46,139 nucleotides of DNA from Algivirga pacifica. GTDB lineage: Bacteria; Bacteroidota; Bacteroidia; Cytophagales; Flammeovirgaceae. Of this stretch, positions 8,954 through 17,476 are shown piece after piece. The DNA lies in the NCBI RefSeq assembly GCF_039543525.1, contig NZ_BAABJX010000056.1, positions 1 to 46,139 of the forward strand, given 5' to 3'. The notes below the pieces were generated by a model that made no database searches, had not been told where the DNA came from, and saw only the letters and a list, made by a program, of their open reading frames with translations. Within the stretch, counting starts at the first letter, position 1. Every line of letters begins with the position of its first letter. The translations under genes and the position numbers were made by a program.

Positions 8954-9398
8954 CATTATTTTATTTTTTTCAAATAATTCCATTAACACCACTGAAATAT
9001 TAAACGAATAACAATTATTTAAGAACTTATACAATATTTCACATTAAACGCCTTCTATAGAATTTGGCTTGTAGCGTTTATCGCTTATTGTTTATTACTT
9101 ATTGTTTTTTCATTACTGCTTATCTAAGCAAAGCGATGAGCGATAACTGACAAACATATCTTACACGCTTTCACAGCATTGCCAAAATCAAAGGGAAATC
9201 CATAGAAATTATTTTAGACTCTAACTCGAAAAGTGTACCTTTGTCCTTGGAAAAATGTTAATTTTCATAGATTGAAGGTTATATTCTAAGAATTAGAAGT
9301 CTTATCTTTAAGGCTATGTAATTAATTGTCTAAGAAATAAGACATTCATGCTCAACCAGAAACATTAACCGATTTTTTGATTTAAAAGACACATAATC
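8954..9398. other. Divergent intergenic region with a heptamer run
   Basis: Bases 9076-9124 are seven heptamers in phase: GTTTATC, GCTTATT, GTTTATT, ACTTATT, GTTTTTT, CATTACT, GCTTATC. Just after it AAGCGATGAGCGATAAC (from 9130) reads the inverse. A TACCTTTG at 9236-9243 fits the -7 box of a gpsA promoter, but no good -33 TTTG lies upstream. No gene is seen. Confidence 0.55.
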
Positions 9399-10424
9399 GT
9401 GGAGCAGACACCAAAATATTTACCTAGCATTCATACCATCGCTGTTATTGGAGGAGGAAGCTGGGCTACTGCATTAATCAAGATATTTACTGAAAACGGT
9501 AATACCCGTATTAATTGGTGGTTACGTAACGCTGACGACGTGGCCTATATCAAGCGATATCGTTCCAATCCTCGTTACCTTACATCGGTAAAACTAAATC
9601 CGGAATTGGTTCGTCCTTTTGAAGACATCAAGGCTGCTGTAAAAGAAGCCGATGCTATATTACTTGCTGTTCCTGCAGCCTTTATTACTTCTGCTCTCAG
9701 TACACTATCTGCTGAAGATTTTGAAGGAAAGTATGTCATTTCCTCTATTAAGGGCATGATTCCTACGCATAATACACTGGTGACAGAATATATAGAAGAG
9801 CACTTTCAAGTTCCTCATAAAATGGTAGCAGTCATCGGAGGACCTTGTCACGCAGAGGAAGTAGCTATGGAAAAACAGGCTTATTTAAGTCTTGCCTCTT
9901 CCAGTAGCAGATACGCCACTGCCTTGGCCGAAATGATGCACTGTCGCTATATTAATACGACTGTCATCAAAGACTTATATGGCGTAGAGTACTGTGCCGT
10001 CATGAAAAATATTATTGCCATCGCCTGTGGCATCGCCCATGGCTTAGGCTACGGAGACAACTATCAAGCAGTGCTGGTATCCAATTCCATGCAAGAGATT
10101 AAACGACTCCTTAAAGAAGTATACAAAGTCAAAAGAGACCTAACAGCCTCTGCTTACCTAGGAGACCTACTGGTCACGACTTACTCTCAATTTAGCCGAA
10201 ACAGGACTTTCGGTAACATGATTGGAAGAGGTTATACCGTGAAAGCAGCTCAAATGGAAATGGAAATGGTCGCTGAAGGATATTACGCAGTGAAGTCCAT
10301 CCACCAGATTCATACGCAATATGAAGATCTAAATATGCCTATTACCACAGCGGTATATAATATTCTTTACAACAAGGTGTCTCCTTCTGAGGAGTTCTTG
10401 TGGCTAAAAGAACAATTACAATAG
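9399..10424 (+). CDS. gpsA: Glycerol-3-phosphate dehydrogenase, NAD(P)H-dependent
   Basis: 341 residues from a GTG start at 9399; no closer ATG would keep the N-terminal strand. It reduces dihydroxyacetone phosphate to sn-glycerol 3-phosphate for phospholipid synthesis. Residues 13-25 (IAVIGGGSWATAL) form the Rossmann loop; AVIGGPCHAEEVA matches the family's GPS-A-E segment, with Cys in place of the usual Ser; KNIIAIACGIAHGLGYGDN carries the catalytic Lys, and LGDLLVTTYSQFSRNRTFG is the substrate-binding segment. It is followed by a hairpin at 10440 and a terminator at 10516, so it is probably monocistronic. Confidence 0.96.
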   Translation: MEQTPKYLPSIHTIAVIGGGSWATALIKIFTENGNTRINWWLRNADDVAYIKRYRSNPRYLTSVKLNPELVRPFEDIKAAVKEADAILLAVPAAFITSALSTLSAEDFEGKYVISSIKGMIPTHNTLVTEYIEEHFQVPHKMVAVIGGPCHAEEVAMEKQAYLSLASSSSRYATALAEMMHCRYINTTVIKDLYGVEYCAVMKNIIAIACGIAHGLGYGDNYQAVLVSNSMQEIKRLLKEVYKVKRDLTASAYLGDLLVTTYSQFSRNRTFGNMIGRGYTVKAAQMEMEMVAEGYYAVKSIHQIHTQYEDLNMPITTAVYNILYNKVSPSEEFLWLKEQLQ

Positions 10425-10439
10425 ATCAAAAGCACAAGA

Positions 10440-10469
10440 GCTTGTTTGGAATACGGACTCCAAACAAGC
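10440..10469. repeat. Inverted repeat of the TGTTTGGAA family
   Basis: GCTTGTTTGGA (10440-10450) and TCCAAACAAGC (10459-10469) pair perfectly over 11 bp with an 8-nt loop, 16 bp after the gpsA stop. Same core as the cas2-end copy at 29747. Confidence 0.8.
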
Positions 10470-10515
10470 CCTAAATGGACGCTTATAAAAATTTTCTCGA
10501 ACCTCCTACAGGTCC

Positions 10516-10550
10516 AAAAGGTTACTACTATAGTTGGTAACCTTTTTTTT
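10516..10550 (+). terminator. Intrinsic terminator after gpsA
   Basis: AAAAGGTTAC (10516-10525) pairs with GTAACCTTTT (10537-10546), and the T run extends to 10550. Confidence 0.8.
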
Positions 10551-10612
10551 ATAGCCATAGCTATATCCATTATAACCTATGCTATTTTCCAACTAACTAA
10601 AAGTAGATATCT

Positions 10613-10939
10613 ATGAAGATCAATGATACACTCGCCGTACAACGTACTACCATGGCCAATGACAGAACCCTATTAGCCTGGGTAAGAACCTCCTTGGCCA
10701 TTATCGCCTTGGCGCTAGCAGTATTACACTTTGGTCCTAGTCATAAAGGAATCACTGCCGGTGCATTTATCTTAGTATTTGCTAGTGGGTATTGCTTCAC
10801 TTACGGACTTAGAAGGTACTTAAGAAGCCGAGCAAGGTTGTACAAACAACTCAATCGACTTAGACAAGCCCAATCCTTTGAACTGGAAATTGCCCGACGT
10901 AAAGCTCAGGGAAAGGCAGAAGGAGAATTTAACCTGTAA
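10613..10939 (+). CDS. DUF202 family small membrane protein
   Basis: 108 residues. The N-terminal NDTLAVQRTTMANDRTLLAWVRTSLA is the DUF202 (YidH) signature, with the conserved R-T-x-L-A-W-x-R core. Two membrane segments follow (about 25-42 and 50-67), then a basic amphipathic tail that is probably cytosolic and coiled (residues about 70-108). Function in the family is unknown. It lies upstream of the TM2-DUF4178 gene on the same strand, 153 bp apart. Confidence 0.9.
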   Translation: MKINDTLAVQRTTMANDRTLLAWVRTSLAIIALALAVLHFGPSHKGITAGAFILVFASGYCFTYGLRRYLRSRARLYKQLNRLRQAQSFELEIARRKAQGKAEGEFNL

Positions 10940-11092
10940 CCTTTTTACTTTTTTTGTAGTATAATAAGATGATGTGTACCTTATTTACGGTCATTAAACA
11001 TTCTATTGTTTATCCATTTTAAACGATACACTTAAAAAACTATCGCACTGTAACTACACATTATACTGTCAAATTAATTAATTACTGATTAT

Positions 11093-11995
11093 ATGAAAGA
11101 TACCATCATACCTTATTATCTAGGGAGTACACTTCCTTATGAGGTTGTTACTAAAGTCACTGAACTTCCTGAAGAAGCTCAGCAAGAATTCTTAGGCACC
11201 TTCCATTACATGAAGAAATCCCCCATTATTTCTTATATTCTACATTTTTTTCTGGGAGCTCACCATGGGTATATGGGGGAATGGGGCAAGCAAATTCTTT
11301 TTTGGTTAACAGGAGGAGGATTTGGTATCTGGTGGTTAATCTTAACCTTTACGATTCCCAGAAACATCAGAAGACGAAATCGTGAAATATCAAAGGACGT
11401 CTTGAAGGATGTTCTATTAAGGTATAGAAAAAGACAAAATAAGGCATTGCACAAAGAACCTGCCCGTGTCGCAAGCAAGCGTACCCTTAACATTCCATTT
11501 GATCCTACAGATTTGCGGCTGGAAAACCTTGAAAAAGGCTTTATGATTGATTTTGAAACAGAAACTTGGGAGGTTTTAGAGAAGCAACAAATGGATTGGC
11601 AAAATGACGAAAGCCATTTCTTTTACCATTTGATACACGGTAGTCAAGAGCGTTACCTATACTTGCATAGAGGTAGGTACTTTACAAAACACTACCTTAT
11701 GAAAAGTGTCAATAAGTTTATCCTACACGAAAATTTGGAAGCCCTTGTTGCTGGACATAAAAGACCTCCAAATATTCTGGAATACGAAGGTGCCTCTTAC
11801 TATAAAGAAGCTCACCACTATGGCTTTGGGTTTGATCATAATCACCCTTCCGGCATTAAAGAAGACAGTTGGATCTATTATGACGAACAACAGCAAAATG
11901 TCTTATTGATTGTCTTAAAAGGAAAATCGGAAGTCAAAACCTATGCGGGAAAAATCAAAGATGCTGAAGAGTTTATTGATATTCTTCCTAGATAG
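11093..11995 (+). CDS. TM2 domain plus DUF4178 domain protein
   Basis: 300 residues. Residues of about 40-95 are a TM2-type membrane hairpin: KSPIISYILHFFLGAHHGYMGEWGKQILFWLTGGGFGIWW, then a helix ending in PRNIRRRNR. A basic linker follows. Residues of about 135-300 resemble DUF4178: LENLEKGFMIDFETETWEVL, then W..DES....Y.L, and a second half with ILEYEGASYYKEAHHYG and EDSWIYYDE. The cytosolic DUF4178 part would be tethered to the membrane. I do not know a function for either domain; the pairing with DUF202 upstream suggests a small membrane module, which is inference. Confidence 0.8.
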   Translation: MKDTIIPYYLGSTLPYEVVTKVTELPEEAQQEFLGTFHYMKKSPIISYILHFFLGAHHGYMGEWGKQILFWLTGGGFGIWWLILTFTIPRNIRRRNREISKDVLKDVLLRYRKRQNKALHKEPARVASKRTLNIPFDPTDLRLENLEKGFMIDFETETWEVLEKQQMDWQNDESHFFYHLIHGSQERYLYLHRGRYFTKHYLMKSVNKFILHENLEALVAGHKRPPNILEYEGASYYKEAHHYGFGFDHNHPSGIKEDSWIYYDEQQQNVLLIVLKGKSEVKTYAGKIKDAEEFIDILPR

Positions 11996-12015
11996 ATTAG
12001 CGCTTGTTTGAAATA

Positions 12016-12090
12016 CCCTCGCCATCAGGCGAGGGCCTACAGAAATCCCTTCCTCCTTCCTCCTTCCTCCTTCCTCCTTCCTCCTTCCTC
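12016..12090. repeat. GC hairpin and CTTCCTC heptamer array
   Basis: CCCTCGCC, ATCA, GGCGAGGG (12016-12035) is an 8-bp perfect hairpin followed by CCTACA. Bases 12049-12090 are six exact copies of CTTCCTC (GGAAGGA on the other strand). They lie between the TM2-DUF4178 stop and the serpin start. A half copy of the GCTTGTTTG element starts near 12002. Confidence 0.9.
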
Positions 12091-12177
12091 CTTAAAATGA
12101 CCTCTTTTTCAGGAACACTATAACTTTTTACTACAACCCTGTGTCTTTTGATTAAGAACCAACAAGAAACTATACTT

Positions 12178-13398
12178 ATGAGCGCTAAAACAATCATAGG
12201 AATATTCCTCTCACTAATTTCCTTAAGCAGTTGCCAAAACTCATCTCCTGAGCCAGCCCAGCTCCTTCCCATCGACGGTAATCAGCGAACCGTTATTGAG
12301 GCAAATAATGATTTTGCTATTCATCTACTAAATACGGTGGGAAAGGATGAAAAAAAGAACTTTATCATTTCTCCTTATAGCTGTAGTATGGCACTAGGAA
12401 TGACTGTCAATGGAGCTAAGGATGACACTAAAGAAGAAATCCTTTCCGTATTGGGCTTAGAAGGTTTAACCCAAGAGGAGGCAAATCAGTCTTATGCAAA
12501 GACTATCAACACACTGCAAGAAGCTGACCCTGCAGTCAAGCTACTGCAAGCCAATAGCGTTTGGTATCGAAATTCTTTTCAAGTCGCTACTCCATTCAAA
12601 CAAGCTGCAGAAAACTTTTTTGGTGCTAGCGTTGAAGGTCTTGACTTTACTAAGTCTGAGGAGAGTAAGCAATTCATCAATGATTGGGTGGAAGAAAAAA
12701 CGGAAGGAAAAATCAACAACCTTATTCGTGAGATACAAGACAAGCACGTAATGTTCTTGATCAATGCGTTATACTTTAAAGCCAATTGGTCTACACAATT
12801 TAAGAAGGAAGACACTTATACTGCAGACTTTTTGGTGGAAAGTATCGGTCAAAAGCCAGTCGATATGATGCGAAGCGCTGACTACCCTATCGCCCACACG
12901 GAGAATGAAACGATTCATTTTATCCAAATCCCTTATGAGAATGGACAGTATAACTTGCAGATACTCCTACCAAAACATGAAGAAAAGATTCATAATTTAG
13001 TTGCAAGTATAGACTATAATAAGTTAACAGAATTGCAAAATTCACTTGTAGAAGAGGAAGTTGACTTCCATATGCCCAAGTTTGAGATTACTTATCAGAA
13101 AGAATTAAAGGGGCCTTTACAACAAATGGGTATGACAAAATCTTTTACTCCCGAAGAAGCAGACTTCAACAACTTGTTTGAGCAGCAACGGGAGGATTAT
13201 CATCTCACAGAGGTTTTCCAAAAAGTTTATATCAAAGTAGACGAGGAAGGAACAGAAGCCGCAGCAGCTACTTCCGTAGGTGTAGGAATTGAAAGTGCCC
13301 CTATGCCACTGATTATCGATCGATCTTTCCTGTTTTTCATCACCGAGAAACATAGCAATACCATCTTATTTGAAGGCATTGTTTGGGATCCTAGATAA
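12178..13398 (+). CDS. Serpin lipoprotein
   Basis: 406 residues from the ATG at 12178; an upstream TTG in frame would spoil the signal peptide. MSAKTIIGIFLSLISLSSC is a lipoprotein signal with Cys at 19, so the protein is anchored in the envelope. The serpin fold is complete: IISPYSCSMALGMTVNGAKDDTKEEI, NALYFKANWSTQF, FHMPKFEITYQKELKGPLQQMGM, VFQKVYIKVDEEGTEAAAATS and DRSFLFFITEKHSNTILFEG. The reactive-loop hinge EEGTEAAAAT is of the inhibitory type (small residues at P12-P9). Counting from the hinge Gly as P15 puts Glu at P1 and Ser at P1', which suggests an acidic-residue-specific protease target; this is an estimate. Confidence 0.95.
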   Translation: MSAKTIIGIFLSLISLSSCQNSSPEPAQLLPIDGNQRTVIEANNDFAIHLLNTVGKDEKKNFIISPYSCSMALGMTVNGAKDDTKEEILSVLGLEGLTQEEANQSYAKTINTLQEADPAVKLLQANSVWYRNSFQVATPFKQAAENFFGASVEGLDFTKSEESKQFINDWVEEKTEGKINNLIREIQDKHVMFLINALYFKANWSTQFKKEDTYTADFLVESIGQKPVDMMRSADYPIAHTENETIHFIQIPYENGQYNLQILLPKHEEKIHNLVASIDYNKLTELQNSLVEEEVDFHMPKFEITYQKELKGPLQQMGMTKSFTPEEADFNNLFEQQREDYHLTEVFQKVYIKVDEEGTEAAAATSVGVGIESAPMPLIIDRSFLFFITEKHSNTILFEGIVWDPR

Positions 13399-13399
13399 A

Positions 13400-13499
13400 G
13401 TAAGAGGTAAGAGGTAAGAGGTAAGAGGTAAGAGGTAAAGTTACTTTTGAATGAGAACAGATCAAATTTAATTACCTTTTACCTCTTACCTTTTACCTT
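13400..13499. repeat. Inverted pair of heptamer arrays between convergent genes
   Basis: Five copies of GTAAGAG (13400-13434) start one base after the serpin stop. Four copies of TTACCTY (13472-13499) end three bases before the stop codon of the convergent transporter gene. The two arrays are inverse complements of each other and could pair into a long stem around about 37 bp, in RNA from either gene. Confidence 0.9.
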
Positions 13500-13502
13500 T
13501 TC

Positions 13503-14102
13503 TTATATTTTCCCTATCGGCATAATTTCTTCCCCATATACTTCATTCAATATCTGGGCAATACAAGCATATAATGCTGACAAACCACACAAAACCCCTT
13601 CAATGCCTGCCAAGGTATGGATCATATGACTTCCAGTGAAGTTGGCAGCTGCTAACAAAAAGAATAATACGGTCAGTGAGCCAAATACAACTTGTAATGC
13701 CTTATTGATACGAAGTGTTCCGACAAACATTCCGGCCGTAAACAATCCCCATAATCCTAGGTAGAAGCCCATCGCTACAGCGCTGGAAGCATTGGCATTC
13801 AACCCTGCAGAGGGCAATAACCAGGTCGCCACCAGTGATAACCAGAAAAATCCATAAGCAGTAAATGCTGTTGCGCCAAACGTATTGTTCTTCTTCCATT
13901 CTTGTACTCCGGCAATTACCTGGGCAGAACCTCCCATAAACAATCCCATTCCCATAATCATGGAATTTAGTTCAAATAAACCTGCATTATGCAAGTTGAG
14001 CAAGATGGTGGTCATCCCAAATCCCAATAATCCCAATGGAGCGGGATTAGAAGTAGTGTCAGATAGTGTTACTTTCGCCGTGGTAGAGTTTGCTGTAGTC
14101 AT
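13503..14102 (-). CDS. satP: Acetate/succinate uptake transporter (GPR1/FUN34/YaaH family)
   Basis: 199 residues with six membrane segments. The family signature NPAPLGLLGFGMTTILLNLHNAG lies at about 18-40; GSAQVIAGVQEWKKNNTFGATAFTAYGFFW and the final segment ending in ALYACIAQILNEVYG are also typical. Members import acetate or succinate with protons through the inner membrane. A TATCTTTG box at 14159-14152 stands about 50 bp upstream. The gene is convergent with the serpin. Confidence 0.9.
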   Translation of the reverse strand: MTTANSTTAKVTLSDTTSNPAPLGLLGFGMTTILLNLHNAGLFELNSMIMGMGLFMGGSAQVIAGVQEWKKNNTFGATAFTAYGFFWLSLVATWLLPSAGLNANASSAVAMGFYLGLWGLFTAGMFVGTLRINKALQVVFGSLTVLFFLLAAANFTGSHMIHTLAGIEGVLCGLSALYACIAQILNEVYGEEIMPIGKI

Positions 14103-14151
14103 CGATGTCTATTATTTGATTTAAATGTTTGCTGTGCTTTTTAAAAGCCTG

Positions 14152-14159
14152 CAAAGATA
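14152..14159 (-). promoter_or_regulatory. Possible -7 box for the acetate transporter gene
   Basis: TATCTTTG on the minus strand fits TAnnTTTG, about 50 bp before the start codon. The upstream -33 box is poor (CTTG at a short spacing). Confidence 0.4.
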
Positions 14160-14218
14160 AATGAATAGTCCATCAAGAATCACTACAGTATGTTAATAGG
14201 TGTTCATACCGCTACACG

Positions 14219-14331
14219 GCGTATGTTAATTGAGCTTCGCTCGTTCATAATGTTTAGTTGTTGAGTCATTGCATTGCATTGCGCTTCGCTTCATCCTTCA
14301 TCCTTCATCCTTCATCCTTCATCCTTCATCC
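14219..14331. repeat. Mini-hairpin repeat unit plus TTCATCC heptamer array
   Basis: 14219-14265 is a copy of the 47-bp unit (ATTGAGCTTCGCTCGTTCAT then AATGTTTAGTTGTT). 14290-14331 holds six exact TTCATCC copies (GGATGAA on the minus strand). The stop codon of the carotenoid-oxygenase-like gene (14319-14321) lies inside this array. Confidence 0.9.
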
Positions 14332-16241
14332 TTCAATAAGGAAAGACTTTTTATCCAAACCGCTCCAGTGATATGTTCCATTTCCCAATTTTCTATCTTC
14401 AACTTACAAAAAGGGCCTTTCCTTAAAAAAGACGCATCAAAAAACCATAATGTTGTTTCTTCTTTTGCCTGAGCATTTTTGACGACACATACAATATAAC
14501 CATACAGCTCCTTCTCCACCCCTAATAGTTCTGAAAAATGCAATCTAGGCACAAACTGCATCCCTAGTAATTTATCCCCTCGCTCAAACGTATAACTATC
14601 TTCAAAGGTCATTTCCTCTGTATTCTGTCGAAGAATGCAAGGAGGCAATTCCTTCTCCGCTAATTGCAGGATTTTATCAGGAGCAGCCATCCTATAGGAA
14701 ATATCCTTATATAACTCATAAGCATCTTTCATCAGTTGTTTCCCTTCAAGACCATAGCTTTGCCAAAATAAATAAGGGACCTTCACATTCGTTGTTCTTT
14801 CTTCTTGATAATAAGTACAGTAACCCAACTCCCAGGTATGCGCATTCCCTTCTTTTCGCCAATCCTCTGCCAATAGACTTTCGGACACTAAATGGGTATA
14901 CTTATCTGCAAATACATACTTACCGATTTTCCCAATATCCATACAGTTAATTGCACTGCTTCCTACCTTAGTTACTGTAGTACTATTCTCCCAATATTCT
15001 TCATCATACTCCCGTACCCATTCACTATAAGGGGTATAATTTCGATGTTGTACATGCAATACCTTAGCTGTATTTTCAGTCGTCAATAACGCGTGTTGTA
15101 TTTCTCCCTTAATAGGTTCCATCATAATTCGAGCCTCAACCCTATGCGGATTGTTGATCAATGCTGCCTTCTCTACCGCATAAATCACAGACTCAGAAGT
15201 GTGTATTTGCAGGTTCAGTTTTCTAAGAAAATCATCAATCAACTCACTCTGAGGGAAAGGATTATTCAATATGAATTTTTCATAAGGTATTACCGACGAA
15301 TCAATAAGCAATAAGTGCTCCTCGGCATCAATTACCTGATAAAGCTGCCTTTGAAGTTGCAAAGGCTTCCCCCATTCATCCATCAACAACCATTTTTGCA
15401 AAGCACCTTCTCCATTCCAGCGATATAGGTAAGCTCCTCCCCCTTGATATAAAAAAAACTTGATAAGTTCTTTTAGCTTTCCTTTGAGAAGGTGTTTCCA
15501 GCTTTTCTTCCAAGAGACTTTCCCTAATACTTTACTTAGTATGCGATACCAATCTGTTATACTGTAGTAATCAAGATACCCATAAGCATACGACTGTATC
15601 TCTTCCTCTATACTTTCTATTAACCCCTCTATGGTACAAGTATCCAGCAAAAATAGTATATCCTCCAAAGCCTGCTGCTCCTCCGTTTCGGCCTTTACAT
15701 GCGTAAAGTAAAAAGCGTTTTCACGATCAGCATAGGCTGGATAGAAACAGGTATTACAAAAAGGAAGTAAGAGCTGGTCTAGCACATGAGTATACCAATC
15801 GGAAGGGCTTCCCACCGAATCAATAGTTTCTAAAGTATAAGGATTGATTTCAAAAGGCCTTCCTTGCTCCGCAGTGACCAACATCCGCATCCGGTCTCCT
15901 GTGCGATACCTAAACGGTATCAGCGTACCGTTAAGGTAATTTCTAACGCCCAAGTTACTAGCAAACACATATCTCCCATAATGATTAGGAGCCTGTATTT
16001 TTTCAAACAGTTTTTGACAGGCAGTTTGGATGCTGCGTTCTGTTAAATGCACTTTATCCGGAAGAAAATCAAGACGTACGATTTTTCGCTCCCTGTTCAG
16101 TTGAGAAGTATTAGGATACAGCTGTTCTGAGCGACTAGTAATACTTGTATTAAAAAATAGATGACCTTCTATATCCTGAGGGTATACCCCTTCTATTCTT
16201 GTTACAAAGGGTTGTTGCTGGTTATTCATTTGGGTTGACAT
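14319..16241 (-). CDS. Divergent carotenoid-oxygenase-like protein
   Basis: 640 residues. The N-terminus RIEGVYPQDIEGHLFFN resembles the start of carotenoid cleavage dioxygenases, and the C-terminal ETTLWFFDASFLRKGPFCKLKI followed by EHITGAVW resembles the family's final blade (DA..L..GP...., then a His-Gly-x-x-W segment). Length is larger than the usual 450-550. I cannot assign all four iron-binding His residues with confidence, and a middle region (about 195-290) rich in Tyr, Lys and Trp looks like an insertion. The enzyme might cleave a carotenoid or another alkene, or be inactive. The last residues (KDEG) and the stop come from GGATGAA repeats. No signal peptide. Confidence 0.6.
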   Translation of the reverse strand: MSTQMNNQQQPFVTRIEGVYPQDIEGHLFFNTSITSRSEQLYPNTSQLNRERKIVRLDFLPDKVHLTERSIQTACQKLFEKIQAPNHYGRYVFASNLGVRNYLNGTLIPFRYRTGDRMRMLVTAEQGRPFEINPYTLETIDSVGSPSDWYTHVLDQLLLPFCNTCFYPAYADRENAFYFTHVKAETEEQQALEDILFLLDTCTIEGLIESIEEEIQSYAYGYLDYYSITDWYRILSKVLGKVSWKKSWKHLLKGKLKELIKFFLYQGGGAYLYRWNGEGALQKWLLMDEWGKPLQLQRQLYQVIDAEEHLLLIDSSVIPYEKFILNNPFPQSELIDDFLRKLNLQIHTSESVIYAVEKAALINNPHRVEARIMMEPIKGEIQHALLTTENTAKVLHVQHRNYTPYSEWVREYDEEYWENSTTVTKVGSSAINCMDIGKIGKYVFADKYTHLVSESLLAEDWRKEGNAHTWELGYCTYYQEERTTNVKVPYLFWQSYGLEGKQLMKDAYELYKDISYRMAAPDKILQLAEKELPPCILRQNTEEMTFEDSYTFERGDKLLGMQFVPRLHFSELLGVEKELYGYIVCVVKNAQAKEETTLWFFDASFLRKGPFCKLKIENWEMEHITGAVWIKSLSLLKDEG

Positions 16242-16356
16242 ACTATTTTCATATCCCTTATGTGTTGGGTTTACACAATATTAACAAACACAACCCTGTA
16301 AACCAACCTGTAAACAGGTATCACCTTCAAATCTCTATAGCAAGTAAGATTCTTTC

Positions 16357-16986
16357 CTATTTTGCAAAAAACCTCACCAAATCACCTGCTTTTGCTAAAG
16401 CTCCTTCTCTCAAGGAAAACAAAGTAACTGACGTGTGTCCTATGATTTGCCACCCTCCTGGCGTGTCCATAGAATATACTCCTGTCTGCTCTCCAGCAAT
16501 ACCCACTGCCCCAGCACGAACAGATTTACGAGGAACCGCTTTTCTTGGACAAGCAATCTGAGGGTTCATTCCTCCCAAATACATAAACCCTGGTGAAAAC
16601 CCAATCATATACACCCTATACTCCGGCTCAGTATGTCGGAAAATGAGTTCTTCTTTTGTCAATCCTGTGTACTCCAAGACTTCCTGAATATCCGGTCCCT
16701 CATAGCGTACTGGTATCTCAATCAGTCGCCCTTCCGGAAGGGTAAGCACATCGATGGCCTTAATCTGCTCTTCAAGCAATTGCGATAAATAAGTAAAATC
16801 TACCTTGCTGGAATCATAATGAACAGTCAAGGATGCGTAAGCTGGAACTAAAGCTTTCAGCCAACTAAACTTTTTGGTTAATAATAATTGCTGTAAAGCT
16901 AAGACACGATCATTTAATTCCGGGGTAATCTTATCTCCGAATGAGATCACGATCGCTTGTTCTCCTAAGGGGTATAATTTGTTCAT
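16357..16986 (-). CDS. pxpB: 5-oxoprolinase subunit B (KipI-like)
   Basis: 209 residues, the length of PxpB. Visible are LYPLGEQAIVISFG at the start, VPAYASLTVHYD, EIPVRYEGPDIQEVLEYTGLTKEELI, VYMIGFSPGFMYLGGM, PRKSVRAGAVGIAGEQTGVYSMDTPGGWQIIGHT. With PxpA and PxpC it opens 5-oxoproline to glutamate in an ATP-dependent way. PxpC is not in the window. The ATG overlaps a repeat: the start codon with AAC is the end of the 47-bp mini-hairpin unit at 16981-17028, which therefore forms the whole 5' region. Confidence 0.93.
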   Translation of the reverse strand: MNKLYPLGEQAIVISFGDKITPELNDRVLALQQLLLTKKFSWLKALVPAYASLTVHYDSSKVDFTYLSQLLEEQIKAIDVLTLPEGRLIEIPVRYEGPDIQEVLEYTGLTKEELIFRHTEPEYRVYMIGFSPGFMYLGGMNPQIACPRKAVPRKSVRAGAVGIAGEQTGVYSMDTPGGWQIIGHTSVTLFSLREGALAKAGDLVRFFAK

Positions 16987-17028
16987 ATTGTTTAATTGAG
17001 CTTCGCTCGTTCATGTTGTTTAGTTGTT
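16981..17028 (+). repeat. 47-bp mini-hairpin unit, left copy
   Basis: Pattern GTTCAT-nn-TGTTTA-r-TTGAGCTTCGCTC-GTTCAT-nn-TGTTTAGTTGTT. Matches the inverse of 17477-17525 at about 43 of 48 positions. Confidence 0.85.
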
Positions 17029-17262
17029 GGCCCGATGTCCTCAACTTAAGGAAACAGTGCATATAGAAAGAGTAGTGTAAACCCGCTGCAGGTCGTATCA
17101 TTACATGACGTGCGGAACGCTACGAGCAGTATCTACTCTCACTTTGACTCCTTAACTTGACAGCATTGGACTGGAGCCTAAGACCAATTTCTAGTTATTT
17201 ATCAAAACCCCGAAGGGGTAACATCACATAGAGATGGGATTATTAAGTTTGAATATTTATCC

Positions 17263-17410
17263 GTCACACTACCCAACAGGTTTGTTGAATCGTTGAATTT
17301 CAATACTTCGTATTGAGTTGAATTGAGCTTCGCTCGTTGATTCGAGTTGAATCGTTTATTGAATTCAATAAACGATTCAACGTTTCAACAAAGCCATTAG
17401 GTAGTGTGAC
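17263..17410. repeat. Hairpin mosaic with outer inverted repeat
   Basis: Outer arms GTCACACTACC (17263-17273) and GGTAGTGTGAC (17400-17410), next arms TTTGTTGAA (17281-17289) and TTCAACAAA (17384-17392). Inside are CAATAC-TTC-GTATTG, GAGC-TTC-GCTC (17325-17335) and a 36-bp perfect palindrome (17346-17381) centred on GAATTC, all bordered by GTTGA. Confidence 0.85.
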
Positions 17411-17476
17411 TGTTATTTTTTCAATCCTTGGATTCACGAATCAATAACACAGGGCAATGCCCTGTGTGAAAAAAGA

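Noticed and set aside
12148..12177. Upstream TTG start for the serpin
   Set aside because: It adds a polar stretch before the lipoprotein signal; the ATG at 12178 gives a normal signal peptide.
11997..12272. 91-codon minus-strand ORF
   Set aside because: It translates the heptamer array and overlaps the serpin signal sequence on the other strand.
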